DNA of 64,000 nt, taken from contig NC_058521.1 of the NCBI RefSeq assembly GCF_904849725.1, positions 142,256,744 through 142,320,743 on the forward strand. Reading direction: 5' to 3'. Below the pieces are notes generated by a model. That model searched no databases. It worked only from the letters and a program-made list of their open reading frames with translations, and had not been told where the DNA came from. Position 1 is the first letter of the stretch. Every line of letters begins with the position of its first letter. Source of the DNA: Hordeum vulgare subsp. vulgare. Its lineage: Eukaryota > Streptophyta > Magnoliopsida > Poales > Poaceae. Positions 33,461 to 45,380 of this stretch are shown here, one piece after another. A program made the position numbers and the translations under genes.

Positions 33461-35648
33461 TGCCCCAAGAAGGGGAGCGCTCTGGGGCTTCTCAAGAGGG
33501 AAGAAGGGCTCGGGGGAGCCTGGATTGGAGCTCGGCCGAAGCCGAGCCCTTGCAGCCATGGGGGCTTGCAGGGCGCGGGGAGGAGAGCTGGAGAGGTATG
33601 GGAGGCTCAAGGGAGAAAGGGGAAACGAAGTGAGGCGACAAGGGCTCGGGTTAGAGGCTAAAACGGAGGGGGAAGCCGAGTGAAGGAGCGCCTCGGATGC
33701 TGAGTGCATGGCGAGATGCCCTGGGGCTCTGAGACATGCTGCCACAGCCGGACACAAGTTGCAGCAAGAGGACAAGGTGTAGAGCACCATTTCTGCATGT
33801 CAGGAAGGTGGTCACCATGGCCACTCATGCCTATAGTAGTTGTTTGACTAGTCAAGGATGTCCTACATGCATGGCATGCATGCAGGAACGTTACTCAGGA
33901 GTTTGGTTGCATATGGAGCAGGGCAGGTGGGGTTGTTTCTGTGATTAAGTTTGCAACAGGAAACTAGGGGCTAGCAAAAGTGGTTTGCAGAGAAAGGGAA
34001 TTGAGGTGAAACCTTGTCTACCAGTCTTATTCATGGAAGGAATACCATAATGCCAAGTTTGAGCTCACGTGGAGGTGGGTAGCTAGTACTTGCTGTACAA
34101 AGCTACATTTCAGCCCGAAATCAACTTGTAGATATGCTGCTCATTTTTCCTACATGAGCATGCCATATCTCGGTTTGAAATAATGCCTTGGGATGCTAGG
34201 GACCCTCTAGAAAGAGGTGGGGCATTATCATAAGCAGAAGTGGGGCAAGAGGGGCAAAAATGGTATTGCCAAGGTAAAAATGAAGGGTAGCTACATGGGG
34301 TCACCCTCCAATAATTGAACAATGGCCATGGCAAGGTTACTGGGGGTAAAAGGTAACTAGGGAAGGTTGTGGTAAAAATCTAAGCTCAAGGAGTTAAGTG
34401 GAAGGGCCCAAAGCAGGCACTTTGGTGAGTGCACACAAGGTGTTTGATGATTGCTAGGGCTACCAAATGGACTTCAATTGATATGAAACTTAACAAGATC
34501 TCCTAATAGATGAAAATGGGCTTGGACACCAAATTTGGAATTTGGTGGAAAAGGTTTCCAATGTAGACTTGGAAAACCCATGAAATGGGCAGAAATGGAC
34601 TTCTGCTTACAAAACTATTCAAATCAATTCACACAAATACAATATTTGGTGTGGGGGCATTATTTGAGCATTAAAGCATGTCCAAAAAATTTGGGATCAA
34701 TTGGAGAAACTTTATAATGTAAAGATTCCCAAAGTCAGAAATCAACAAAGAGGCTTTTGAGGGGCTTGGTACAAGTTCTTCTATTCTCCTAGATGCACCA
34801 CTTGGTTTGGATGCATTATTGGAGTATAAGAATATGTCCACCAAATTTGAGCACAATTGGAGACACTTTGCAATGTAGAGTTGCTCAAATTTGGATCTCG
34901 ACAGATAGGGTTTTAGAATAATTAGGGGAATCAAATCATCCTGGAATGAGATGAAACTTGGAAAGATCATCACATATATCATATGTGACATTCTAGAATT
35001 TTACACGAATTTATGGTGAATATTTCTTATAGAAATATTCCAAAAGCTTGAAATAGGCAGAAATGGTTTTGAAGGGTTTTGCCCAATATTTTGAACATGA
35101 CCATGTGTTGAAACTCATATATATGGAATATATATGTCCACTAAATTTCCTAAAAAAATTCTCACGTATTTTGAAAGCAAGAAAAATAACTTTCCGTCAT
35201 AATGGACCATTTCTGGCCTGAGAGAAAGGTATTTAAATAAAATAGTAAAATAACTTTTAAAATAATGATATTGTGGTTTTGGGGAGTAATTTTGATAATG
35301 AGTTCTAAATAAAACATTTGGTGAAAAATAACTTCCCTAATTTGAGGACTTGTAGTACAAATCCCAACTCTCGGGTTTTGGAAGCTTAAATCAAAGAAAT
35401 GCTTTTTGGTGAAAATAATATTTGGTAAAAATAGTTGTTGGTCCTACACACATGTCATGATCATTAGGCAAGGGTTTGGGTCAAGGAGCTGAGTTTGGTG
35501 AGTAGCAGGAGCATTGGATTCAAACACAAGCAATATGCAAGCAAGCAACCATCACATCAAGCATCACAAGCAATCACAAAAAAATTAATTGGTCCTAATT
35601 TTTGAGAAAAGTCAAATCAGTGAGGAGAGTTAAACACATGGTGTTACA
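33461..35648 (-). repeat. Truncated LTR of another chromovirus-type element
   Basis: In minus sense the right end reads TGTAACACCATGTG and continues with TTTGACTTTTCTCAAAAATT, the usual start of grass chromovirus LTRs. About 1.9 kb of AT-rich U3 follows, then a GC-rich zone at 33465-33700, where the sequence ends against the Angela fragment. No R or U5 part is visible. A clean TSD is not found. Open frames at 33365-33790 lie in the GC-rich part and carry no domain. Confidence 0.65.
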
Positions 35649-36700
35649 TCCCTCGAAGCGAGAAAGACGCCCACCTCCGGATCGACCGGCTGGCCCAGTC
35701 CGCCCTCCTCAAGGAGGAGGGTCCAATTGGCCAAACATGCTTCGGTCCCTGGATCCGCGAGGAGCCGTTTCCCACTGGCTTCACTCTCCCAGGGACACTC
35801 CAAAGTACAACATGACGGCCAAGCCAGAAGACTAGCTGATCGACTACACCATTGCGGCCGGCAAAGCGCGGGGCAACAAGCGCGTTGCGGTACACTACGT
35901 CCCGCTCATGCTGACCGGGTCGGCATGGACTTGGCTTAACAGCCTACCGGCTGGTAGCATCAACGTGTTGCTGGACTTTGAGGAAGCCTTCGTCCACAAC
36001 TTCACCACCACCTACAAGCGTCCCAGTCATCCCCGCGAGCTGGCCATGTGTATTCAGGCAGAGCATGAACCTCTCCACGATTACCTCACGCGCTGGACCG
36101 AGCTGCACAACTCCTGCGAAGGGGTGCACGAGGTTCAGGCCATCCAATACTTCATTGAGGGTTGCCAAGATGACACCCACCTCAAGCACAAGCTTATGTG
36201 CTCGGAGCTGACCACTCTGGCCGATCTCATGGCAAGGCGGACAAGTACGCCATGGCCGACTCCCTGATGTGGATCAAGATCACTACGACTGGCAATTCCG
36301 CCGCGCCATTGGCTGCTCCGCGACCAGCTGCCGACAACCGGGGGCAGCAAAACAACAAGCAGAAATCCAACTAGTCGAATCCCACATACGGGAGCAAGCA
36401 GGTCGCCACCATGGAGGAAGAGCAGTCGGCTGCCCAGGCTGCCAGCCAACGCCAGCGCGACGACAAGGGCGCCTGATAGCCCAAGCTCACCTTCGAGCAG
36501 ATGCTCGACGCCCCCTGCAAGATGCACACCGGGGAAAAGCCGGCTGCGCACACGCTCCGGAAGTGCAGCTTCTCCCGGCGGTTGGCCCGAGACGAGGGCC
36601 TTCCGGCTCCTCCGCCTCCGGCTCCTAAAGCATTGTCTCCAGCGCCGGCTCCGGCTCCCCACAAGGACCGCCGTATCCACGACCAATTCCCCAACCAGGA
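35649..36700 (+). pseudogene. Tat element 2 gag, 5'-truncated
   Basis: Readable segments are GPTCFGPWIREEPFPTGFTL, LMLTGSAWTWLNSLPAGSIN, FEEAFVHNFTTTYKRPSHP and LHDYLTRWTELHNSCEGVHE, the capsid core of Tat-type gag. They are followed by a nucleocapsid-like motif PCKMHTGEKPAAHTLRKCS (about 36512-36570), a C-H-H-C arrangement. A stop at 35833-35835 replaces a conserved Trp, and frame changes near 36240 and 36480. The 5' end directly abuts the truncated LTR at 35648. Confidence 0.8.
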
Positions 36701-37536
36701 TGGGGCCTACGTACGTCATATTCACCAGTGAAGGTGATGATAAGCACAGTCAGCATCAGCGCTGGCATGAGATGAATGCCATCGTGCCCTCGGTCCTGCA
36801 GTACATGCACTGGTCCGAGAAGTCGTTCACCTGGAGCCGGACTGACCATCTCGCTGTGATGCCAAACCCTTGCAGCTATGCTCTCGTCCTCGACCCCACC
36901 ATCTCCTCCAAGAGGCTCACCTGCCGGTTCTCGCAGGTGTTGGTCAACGGCGGCAGCAACATCAACATCCTCTACAGTGACACGCTGCTCAAACTGGGGC
37001 TCAGTGGAGAAAGACCTGCAGCCGACCCGCACGGTGTTCCACGGCATCGTGCTGGGGCAATCCTGCTCCCCTTCGAGAAGATCCAACTCGACGTTCTCTT
37101 CGGCGACAAGGCTCACTGTCATCACGAGCCGGTGTGGTTCGAGGTGGTGGATCTCCACAACCCCTATCATGCGCTCCTAGATAGGCTGACGCTCACCAAG
37201 TTCATGGCGATCCCTCACTATGCTTACCTCAAGATGAAGATGTCGGGTCCCAAAGGCATCATCACCATATTCGGCGACTACAGGAAGTCAATCGAGTGCA
37301 CGCACGACGACAGCCGGCTCGCCGAGGCACTGGTGATCACGGAGGAAAAACGCCAGCTCGATCGGCTCGTGGCCTAGTCAACCAAGCAGCCAGCTATGCC
37401 GACTCCCCCATCCCAGCCGGGCAGCGAGGCAACTTTCTAGCCATCCAAAGACACCAGGAAGGTGCCACTCGATCCAGCTAACCCGGAGCAGTGTGTCACC
37501 ATCGACGCCAGCCTCAGCCACAAATAGGAAGGCAAG
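36700..37536 (+). pseudogene. Tat element 2 protease and linker to RT
   Basis: An open frame of 225 codons (36700-37377) contains SYALVLDPTISSKRLTCRFS and VNGGSNINILYSDTLLKLGL, the retropepsin site in which the usual Asp-Gly-Gly is Asn-Gly-Gly. It then has HYAYLKMKMSGPKGIITIFG. Loss of the catalytic Asp would inactivate the protease. The frame stops at 37375-37377. The sequence up to 37531 continues the linker and resumes at 44317 after the nested Sabrina-like element, with GCAAG duplicated. Confidence 0.8.
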
Positions 37537-39085
37537 TGCTACGGCAACAGACAACAGTGCCAGAAATTGACACGTTGACGGAGACTGGGCTTGCGTTGGT
37601 TTTTCCCTTGAAGAGGAAAGGGTGATGCAACACAGGAGCACTAAGTATTTCCCTCAGCTTGAGAACCAAGGTATCAATCCAGTAGGAGAATCTCGTCAAG
37701 TCCAGAGTACCTGCGCAAAACACAAAAGAGCTTGCACCCAACGCTTTAAAGGGGTTGTCAATCCCTTCAAGATTGTTTGCAAAGTGACATCTGAAGACAG
37801 AAAGTGCAACGAAGTAAAAGAGTGTAAGGCTGAAAATATGGTGTGGAGTAGACCCGGGGGCCATAGTGTTCACTAGAGGCTTCTCTCAAAATAGCAAATA
37901 TCACGGTGGTGAACAAATTACTGTCGAGCAATTGATAGAACCGCGCAAAGTCATGACGATATCTAAGGCAATGATCATACATATAGGCATCACGTCTGAA
38001 ACAAGTAGACCGATACTTTCTGCATCTACTACTATTACTCCACACATCGACCACTATCCAGCATGCATCTAGTGTATTGAGTTCATGACGAACAGAGTAA
38101 TGCCTTAAGCAAGATGACATGATGTACATGGATAATCTCAAACCAATGATGAAAACCCCATTTTTTTACCCTCGATGGCAACAACCTGATGCGTGCCTCG
38201 CTACCCCTTCTGTCACTAGGTGAGGTCACCGGACGGTATGAACCCAAAACCAAGCACTTCTCCCATTGCAAGAATCATAGATCTAGTTGGCCAAACAAAA
38301 CCCAAAACTCGAAAAGAATTACAAGGATATGAAATCATGCATAAGATAGATCATAAGAAACTCAAATAAGATTCATAGATAATCTGATCATAAATCCACA
38401 ATTCAACGGATCTTGAGAAACACACCACAAAAGAAGATTACATCGGATAGATCTCCATGAAGATCATGGAGAACTTTGTATTGAAGATCCAAGAGAGAGA
38501 AGAAGCCATCTAGTTACTAGCTATGGACCCGTAGGTCTATGGTGAACTACTCATGCATCATCGGAGAGGTCATGGTGTTGATGAAGAAGCCCTCTGTATC
38601 CGAATCCCCCTTTCAGCAGGGCACGAGAACGTGCCCCAGATGGGATCTTGCGGAGACAGAAGCTTGCGGCGGCGGAAAAGTACTTTCGATGATCTCCTGA
38701 TTTTTTATGGATTTTTAGGGAATATATAGGCGCAAAACCTAGGGCAAAGGAGCCTCAGGGAGCCCACAAGCCAGGGGGACGCGGGCCCCCCTGGCCACGC
38801 CATGAAGGCTTGTGGGGTCCCTGGTGGCCCCCTGCCCTGATTCTCCGGCTCTCCGATCTTTTTCTGTCCCGGAAAAAATCTTTTTTGCAGTTTATTCCGT
38901 TTGGACTCCGTTCAAAATCCTCCTCTGAAAGGGGTCAAAAACATGGAAAAAACAGAAACTGGCACTTGGCACTGAGTTAATAAGTTAGTCCCGAAAAATA
39001 TATAAAAGGCATGCAAAACATCCGAAGTTTGACAAGATAATAGCATGAAACCATCAAAAATTATAGATACGTTGGAGACGTATCA
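37537..39085 (-). repeat. 3' LTR of Sabrina-like copy 2
   Basis: Starts TGCTACGGCAACAGAC and ends GGAGACGTATCA. The site occupied by Tat sequence in copy 1 is empty here (CTGTCACTAGGTGAGGTCAC, near 38209-38228). A minus-sense TATA (CCTATATATTCCC) lies near 38718-38730. Confidence 0.92.
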
Positions 39086-41775
39086 AGCATCCCCAAGCTT
39101 AACGTCTGCTCGTCCTCGAGTAGGGAAGTGATAAAGAATGAGTTTTTGATGTGGAATGCTACCTAGAATAGTTGTCCTTTGCAACTTCTTTCACGTGACA
39201 TGAATGTTCAGATCCGTAAGATTCGAAACAATAGTTTGCTATTGACATGAGAACAATAATACTTCAAGCAAACTAGCAAGGTAATCATGAACTTTCAAAA
39301 TAACAAGGCCAAGGAAAGTTATCCCTACAAAATCATATAGTCTGGCTATGCTCCATCATCCTCACACAACTAATATAAAACATGCACAACCTCGATATTG
39401 GCCAAGTAATTGTTTTCGCACTCTTACTTTCTCAAACTTTTTATAACTATCACGCAATACATGAGAGCGAGCCATGGGTATAGCACTATAGGTGGAATAG
39501 AGTGTGGTGGTGGTTGTGAGACAAAAAGGAGGAGATGGTCACATTGACTCGGCGTATCAAAGGGCTATGGAGATGCCCATCAATAGATATCAATGTGAAT
39601 GAGTAGGGATTGCCATACAAGAGATGCACTAGAGCTATAAGTATGTGAAAGCTCAAAAGGAGAACTAGTGGGTGTGCATCCAACTTGCTTGCTCACGAAG
39701 ACCTAGGGCAATTTTGAGGAAGCCCATCTTTGGAATATACAAGCCAAGTTATATAATGCAGATTCCCACTAGCATATGGTAGTGACAAAGCAAGAAGCTC
39801 TCAATCATGAAGAACATGGTGCTATTATGAAGCACAAGTGTGGAAAAAGATAGTAGCATTGTCCCTTCTCTCTTTTTCTCTCCTTTTTTTGGGCACTTGG
39901 GCCTCTCTTTTTTCTCTTTTCTCTCTTTTTTTATTTGGGCTCTTTGGCCTCTTTTTTCTCTTTTTTTTATTTCCTCACATGGGACAATGCTCTAATAATG
40001 ATGATCATCACATTTTTATTTACTCACAGCTAAAAGCTCAAAATTATGATGACTCTATAGGAAATGCCTCCGGTAGTGTACCGGGATGTGCAACGATCTA
40101 GCTTGGCATATGACGTTGGAAACATCTCGCTAGCTATCTTACGATCATGCAATGGCAATATGAGAGTGACGGCACAAGTCATGAGAAGGAACGGTGGGAG
40201 TTGCATGGCAATATATCTCGGAATGGCTATGAAAATGCCATAATAGGTAGGTATGGTGGCTGTTTTGAGGAAGGCATATGGTGGGTTTGTGTACCGCGGA
40301 GAATTGCGCGGCACTAGAGAGGCTAGCAAAGGTGAAAGGTTAAAGTGCATCTATAGCATGGACTCACATTAGTTATGAAGAACTCACATACTTGTTGCGA
40401 AAGTTTTTATTAGTAATCGAAACAAAGTGCTAAACACATACTCCTATGGGAAGGGTTGGTAGGTGTTAACCATCGCGCGATCCCGACCTCAACACAAAGG
40501 ATGACAATCAATAGATCAATTATGCTCTGACTTCCTAACATAGCGGTTCACCATACGTTCATGCTACGGGAATCACTAACTTCAACACAGGTATCTCTAG
40601 ATTCACAACAACCTACTAACATAGCTCTTAATATTACCAAATCCACGTCTCAAAACTAATTGAGAGGAATCAAAACTTCTCTTTATACTCAATGCACATG
40701 AAGATGGAGGTTTTTGCATCCTCTTTGGGTACCTATCACATTTGGGACTACTTTCATAGCATAAACCAACTACCAAGTCACGCACCACCGTGCTCTAAAA
40801 GATATAAGTGAAGCACATAGAGCAAAAGTATCTAGCTCAAAAGATATAAGTGAAGCACTATGCGCATTCTAGCAAAATCACGATGATGCATGTCTCTCTC
40901 TCTCAAAAAGGTGTGCATAAAGGATGATTGTGACACAACAAAAAGAAAAGACTCCTGCGATACAAGACGCTCCAAGCAAATACATATCATGTGGTGAATA
41001 GAAATATAGCTCGAAGTAATGTTACCGATGGATTGAAGACGAAAGAGGGGATGCCTTCCCGGGGCATCCCCAAGCTTAGGCTTTTTGGTGTCCTTGGATT
41101 TGGCTTGGGATGCCTTGGGCATACCCAAGCTTGAGCTCTTTCCACTCCTTATCTCTTTGTCCATGAGAACATCACCCAAAACTTGAAAACTTCACAACAC
41201 ATAACTTAAACAGAAACTCGTGATAACATTAGCACAAGAAAACAAACTACCACCTCTTTCGGTACTGTAGCAAACTTGAATTCTATCTATATTGGTGTTG
41301 GGCTACTGTATTCTCACTTCTCCATGGCTAGTATCCCCCGATACTAACCATAGTTTCATCAAAACAAGCAACCAACTCAACAAAAACAGAATCTGTCAAA
41401 AACAGACCAGTCTGTAGCAATCTGTATACTTCGTATACTTTTGGTACCTCAAAAATTCTGAAAATTTACGACTGCCTGGGAAAAAGGCATATCAACCAGC
41501 AGAAAAAAGAATCAACTATAAAATCTTTCTGAATAAAAATGAAAAATCATCTCGTTAGCGAAAAGTTTCTCTCTTTTTCCAACAAGATCAAACAACCATC
41601 ACGATGACTAGTCATAAAGGTTTTGCTTCGCTCAAACACAAAAAGAAACACAAAAAACACAATTACAACAGAATTATGATGGTGTGGACGCAACAAAACA
41701 GAAAGAAAAGATAAATTCATTGGGTTGCCTCCCAACAAGCGCTGTTGTTTAACGCCCTTAGCTAGGCATTGATAA
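39086..41775 (-). other. Noncoding 3' internal region of Sabrina-like copy 2
   Basis: Matches 6853-10240 of copy 1 with one unit instead of the tandem 768-bp duplication. T-rich run at 39895-39970. No protein domain in any frame. Confidence 0.75.
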
Positions 41776-41786
41776 ATCAATGATGC

Positions 41787-42370
41787 TCACACAAAAGACA
41801 AGAATTGAAGCACAATGAGAGCATCATAAAGCATGTGAAAATCACATCTAAGTCTATCATACTTCCTATGCATAGGCGTTTTATAGGAAACTAGATTGTC
41901 AAGACAACCCATAGTTGCCATATGCAAGGAAGAAGAAAGAGACAATGTCAATCTCAACATAACGAGAGGTAATTTGGTATCATGAAAGTTTCTACCACAA
42001 TATTTTCCTCTCTCATAGAAATTAAATGTGGGATCATAATCAAATTCAACAATATAGCTATCACAAAGGATATTATTTTCATGATCCACATGCATGCAAA
42101 GTTGATGCTCTTCAAAAATAGTGGGATTGTCATCAACTAAAGTGATGACGTCTCCAAGCCACTTTCAATAATATTGCAAACATCATATTCATCATGAGGC
42201 TTAAAAAAATTCAAGATCATAAGAAAAATCATCGCCCCACTCATGATCATTGCAACAAGTAGTGGACATAGCAAAACTAGCATCCCCAAGCTTAGGGTTT
42301 TGCATATTCTTAGCATGATTGTCACTATAGAATTTATAGTGAAACCATTGCAATCATGCTTTTCATCCAA
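41787..42370 (-). pseudogene. Sabrina-like copy 2 internal ORF of unknown function
   Basis: Two frames (42370-42137 and 42095-41787) together encode a Cys/His-, Leu- and Asp-rich product. Segments include KPHDEYDVCNIIESGL, NNILCDSYIVEFDYDPTFNF, YERGKYCGRNFHDTKLPLVM and SLHMATMGCLDNLVSYK, ending in a hydrophobic stretch (DALIVLQFLSF). I recognise related peptides from other grass Athila-type elements but know no function. A possible C-terminal membrane segment is compatible with an envelope-like position, but the evidence is too weak for that name. Frame is broken near 42110. Confidence 0.5.
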
Positions 42371-42765
42371 GGAGCCCTCATGAATGACTTGATGAATTTA
42401 TTCCTCACAATTTTCAGATTCACACATCTCAAGCAAAACTCCATAAAGATAGTCAAGTGCACTCAACTCACTAGCAATTGGATCAACATAATCGGATCTC
42501 TTAAAGAGATTAGCAAGTGGATGAGGATCCATATCACTAGATTTTCAGCAAGCGAAGATGCAAGCATATTGAAGGCACATGGCACACAAGCGAATAGAAA
42601 GCAAGCGAGAGAAAAGGGCAAACGAAAAAAGGCAAATTGTGAAGTGGGGGAGAGTAAAATGAGAGGCAACTGGGGAACAAAGTAAATGCAAGAGATGAGT
42701 TTGTGGCACTTACTTGGATGAGTTCTTGACTTGATCCTCCCCGGCAACGGGGCCAGAAATTCTTC
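42371..42765 (-). other. Leader, gag-start relic and PBS of Sabrina-like copy 2
   Basis: Bases 42560-42735 match the leader around the gag start of copy 1 (12370-12537), including GCAAATGARAACGG-like purine-rich repeats, but the gag core is missing. The PBS in coding sense is TGGCCCCGTTGCCGGGGA (42738-42755). Confidence 0.7.
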
Positions 42766-44316
42766 TGCTACGGCAACAGACAAACGACGCCAGAAATTGA
42801 CACGTTGACGGAGACTGGGCTTGCGTTGGTTTTTCCCTTGAAGAGGAAAGGGTAATGCAGCACAGGAGCAGTAAGTATTTCCCTCAGTTCGAGAACCAAG
42901 GTATCAATCCAGTAGGAGAATCTCGTCAAGTCCAGAGTACCTGCGCAAACACAAAAGAGCTTCCACCCAACGCTTTAAAGGGGTTGTCAATACCTTCAAG
43001 ATTGTTTTCAAAGTGAGATCTGAAGGCGGAAAGTGCAACGAAGTAAAAGAGTGTAAGGCTGAAAATATGGTGCGGAGTAGACCCGGGGGCCATAGTGTTC
43101 ACTAGACGCTTCTCTCAAAATAGCAAATATCACGGTGGGTGAACAAATTACTGTCGAGCAATTGATAGAACCACGCAAAGTCATGACGATATCTAAGGCA
43201 ATAATCATACATATAGGCATCACGTCCGAGACAAGTAGACCGATACTTTCTGCATCTACTACTATTACTCCACAAATCGACCGCTATCCAGCATGCATCT
43301 TGTGTATTGAGTTCATGACGAACAGAGTAACGCCTTAAGCAAGATGACATGATGTAGAGGGATAATCTCAAACCAATGATGAAAACTCCATCTTTTTACC
43401 CTTGATGTCAACAACATGATGCGTGCCTCACTACCCCTTCTGTCACTGGGTGAGGTCACCGCACAGTATGAACCCAAAACCAAGCACTTCTCGCATTACA
43501 AGAATCATAGATCTAGTTGGCCAAACAAAACCCACAACTCGAAGAGAATTACAAGGATATGAAATCATGCATAAAAGAGATCAGAAGAAACTCAAATAAG
43601 ATTCATAGATAGTCTGATCATAAATCCACAATTCATCGGATCTCGACAAACACACCGCAAAAGAAGATTACATCGGATAGATCTCCATGAAGATCATGGA
43701 GAACTTTGTATTGAAGATCCAAGAGAGAGAAGAAGCCATCTAGTTATTAGCTATGGACCCGTAGGTCTATGGTGAACTACTCACGCATCATCGGAGAGGT
43801 CTTGGTGTTGATGAAGAAGCCCTCCGTATCCGAATCCCCCCTCCGGCAGGGCACCAGAACGTGCCCTAGATGGGATCTTGCGGAGACAGAAGCTTGCGGC
43901 AGCGGAAAAGTACTTTCGATGATCTCCTGATTTTTTATGGATTTTTAGGGAATATATAGGTGCAAAACCTAGGGCAAAGGAGCCTCAGGGAGCCCACAAG
44001 CCAGGGGGACGCGGGCCCCCCCTGGCCGCGCCATGAGGGCTTGTGGGGTCCCTGGTGGCCCCATGCCCTCATTCTGTGGCTCTCCAATCTTTTTCTGTTC
44101 CGGAAAAAAAAAATTGGCAGTTTCATTCTGTTTGGTCTCCGTTCAAAATCCTCCTCTGAAAGGGGTCAAAAACATGGAAAAAACAGGAAGTGGCACTTGG
44201 CACTGAGTTAATAAGTTAGTCCCAAAAAATATATAAAGGGCATGCAAAACATCCAAAGTTTGACAAGATAATAGCATGAAACCATAAAAAATTATAGATA
44301 CGTTGGATACGTATCT
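42766..44316 (-). repeat. 5' LTR of Sabrina-like copy 2
   Basis: Starts TGCTACGGCAACAGAC and ends GGATACGTATCT. In coding sense its last 40 bases contain a degenerate PBS, ATTTCTGGCGTCGTTTG. The Tat target site is empty (near 43440-43460). Confidence 0.92.
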
Positions 44317-45380
44317 GCAAGCTCGTTGACTTCCTCCGTGAGAATCGGGACATCTTTGCATGGTCCCCCAAGGACATGCCGGTTGTTCCCAGGAAGTTCA
44401 CACAGCACAAGCTTCATGTGTGACCGGATGCAAAGCCGGTCAAGAAACCCGTGCGCCGTTTCTCCAAGGAGAAGCGACGTACCATAGGAGAAGAAATTGC
44501 ACGGCTGCTGGCAGCCGACTTCATCATGGAAGTTTTCCATCTGGACTGGTTGGCCAACCCGGTCCTGGTGCTGAAGAAAAACAAAATCTAACACATCTGT
44601 ATTGACTACACCAGCCTGAACAAGGCTTGTCCAAAGGATCCATTTGCACTGCCCCGGATCGATCAGGTGATCGACTCCACAGCCGGTGTGACTTTCTATC
44701 CTTCCTGGACGCCTATTCTGGCTACCACCAGATCAAGCTGGATCCAGCCGATCAGCTAAAGACCTCCTTCATCACCTCATTCGGAGCTTACTGCTATGTC
44801 ACCATGTCGTTTGGCTTGAAGAACGCGGGCGCCACCGTCCAGCGCTGCATGCAGAAGTGTCTCCTGCCCCAAATCGGCAGGAACGTACATGTCTACGTTG
44901 ACGAATAATCATCAAATCGAAGAAGCACTTTAGCCACCTTGACGATCTCCGAGAGACCTTCGCCAACCTGCACGAGTACATGATCTGGCCCAACCCAGAG
45001 AAGTGTGTCTTCGGTATGCTAGCCGGTCGGCTCCTTGATACTTCGTGTCCGCACGCGGTTAAATCTAACCTAGAGAAGATCAAGGCCATCGAGCGCATGC
45101 GCAAACCAGCGCAGCTAGGCGTCTTCCAAAAGTTTGTCGGATGCCTGGCCTCGCTCATCCGGCTCGATGAGAAAGCGTTGCCCCGTTACCAACTCATGAA
45201 GAAGACGACCAAGTTTGAATGGACCGACCAGGCGGACGAGGCCTTTTGCGACCTCAAGTGTGCCCTCTCCAGCATGCCTGTCTTGGCCGCGCCAACTGAG
45301 AAAGAGCCCATGCTCGCGTACATCGCGACAAACACGCGAGTGGTCAGTGTCCTTCTGGTGGTGGAACGACCCAAGGAGGG
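44317..45380 (+). pseudogene. Tat element 2 reverse transcriptase
   Basis: VDFLRENRDIFAWSPKDMPV and KRRTIGEEIARLLAADFIME open the domain. ANPVLVLKKN, CIDYTSLNKACPKDPFALPR, LDAYSGYHQIKLDP and MSFGLKNAGATVQRCMQ follow in several frames. The catalytic motif reads VYVDE and then a stop; one missing base turns the expected YVDDI into YVDE-stop (44892-44910). It resumes with HEYMIWPNPEKCVFGMLAGR and FEWTDQADEAFCDLKCALSS. It is interrupted at 45380 by the Copia-like insertion. Confidence 0.85.

Larger units (their letters stand above)
37537..44316 (-). mobile_element. Sabrina-like element, copy 2, complete, without gag-pol
   Basis: LTRs at 37537-39085 (1549 bp) and 42766-44316 (1551 bp), TSD GCAAG, a PBS on the minus strand (42738-42755) and a purine-rich tract next to the left LTR define a complete 6780-bp element. 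Its right terminal base is T instead of A. The internal region shares the 3' noncoding half with copy 1 but has no gag core or protease. A different, broken ORF lies at 41787-42370. It is therefore fully non-autonomous. Confidence 0.9.
37532..44321. repeat. Target-site duplication GCAAG
   Basis: GCAAG at 37532-37536 and 44317-44321 brackets the Sabrina-like copy 2. Joining the flanks restores the Tat reading frame into VDFLRENRDIFAWSPKDMP. Confidence 0.92.

Noticed and set aside
33365..33790. Minus-strand ORF of 141 codons
   Set aside because: Starts in the Angela LTR fragment and crosses into the truncated chromovirus-type LTR; no domain and crosses a junction.
33449..35653. Complete solo LTR with TSD TCCCA/TCCCT
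   Set aside because: The left TCCCA is part of the Angela LTR match, one base differs, and the LTR lacks its R-U5 part; treated as truncated.
41787..42370. Envelope-like gene in Sabrina-like copy 2
   Set aside because: No signal peptide, fusion peptide or clear transmembrane pair; only a hydrophobic end. Left as unknown.
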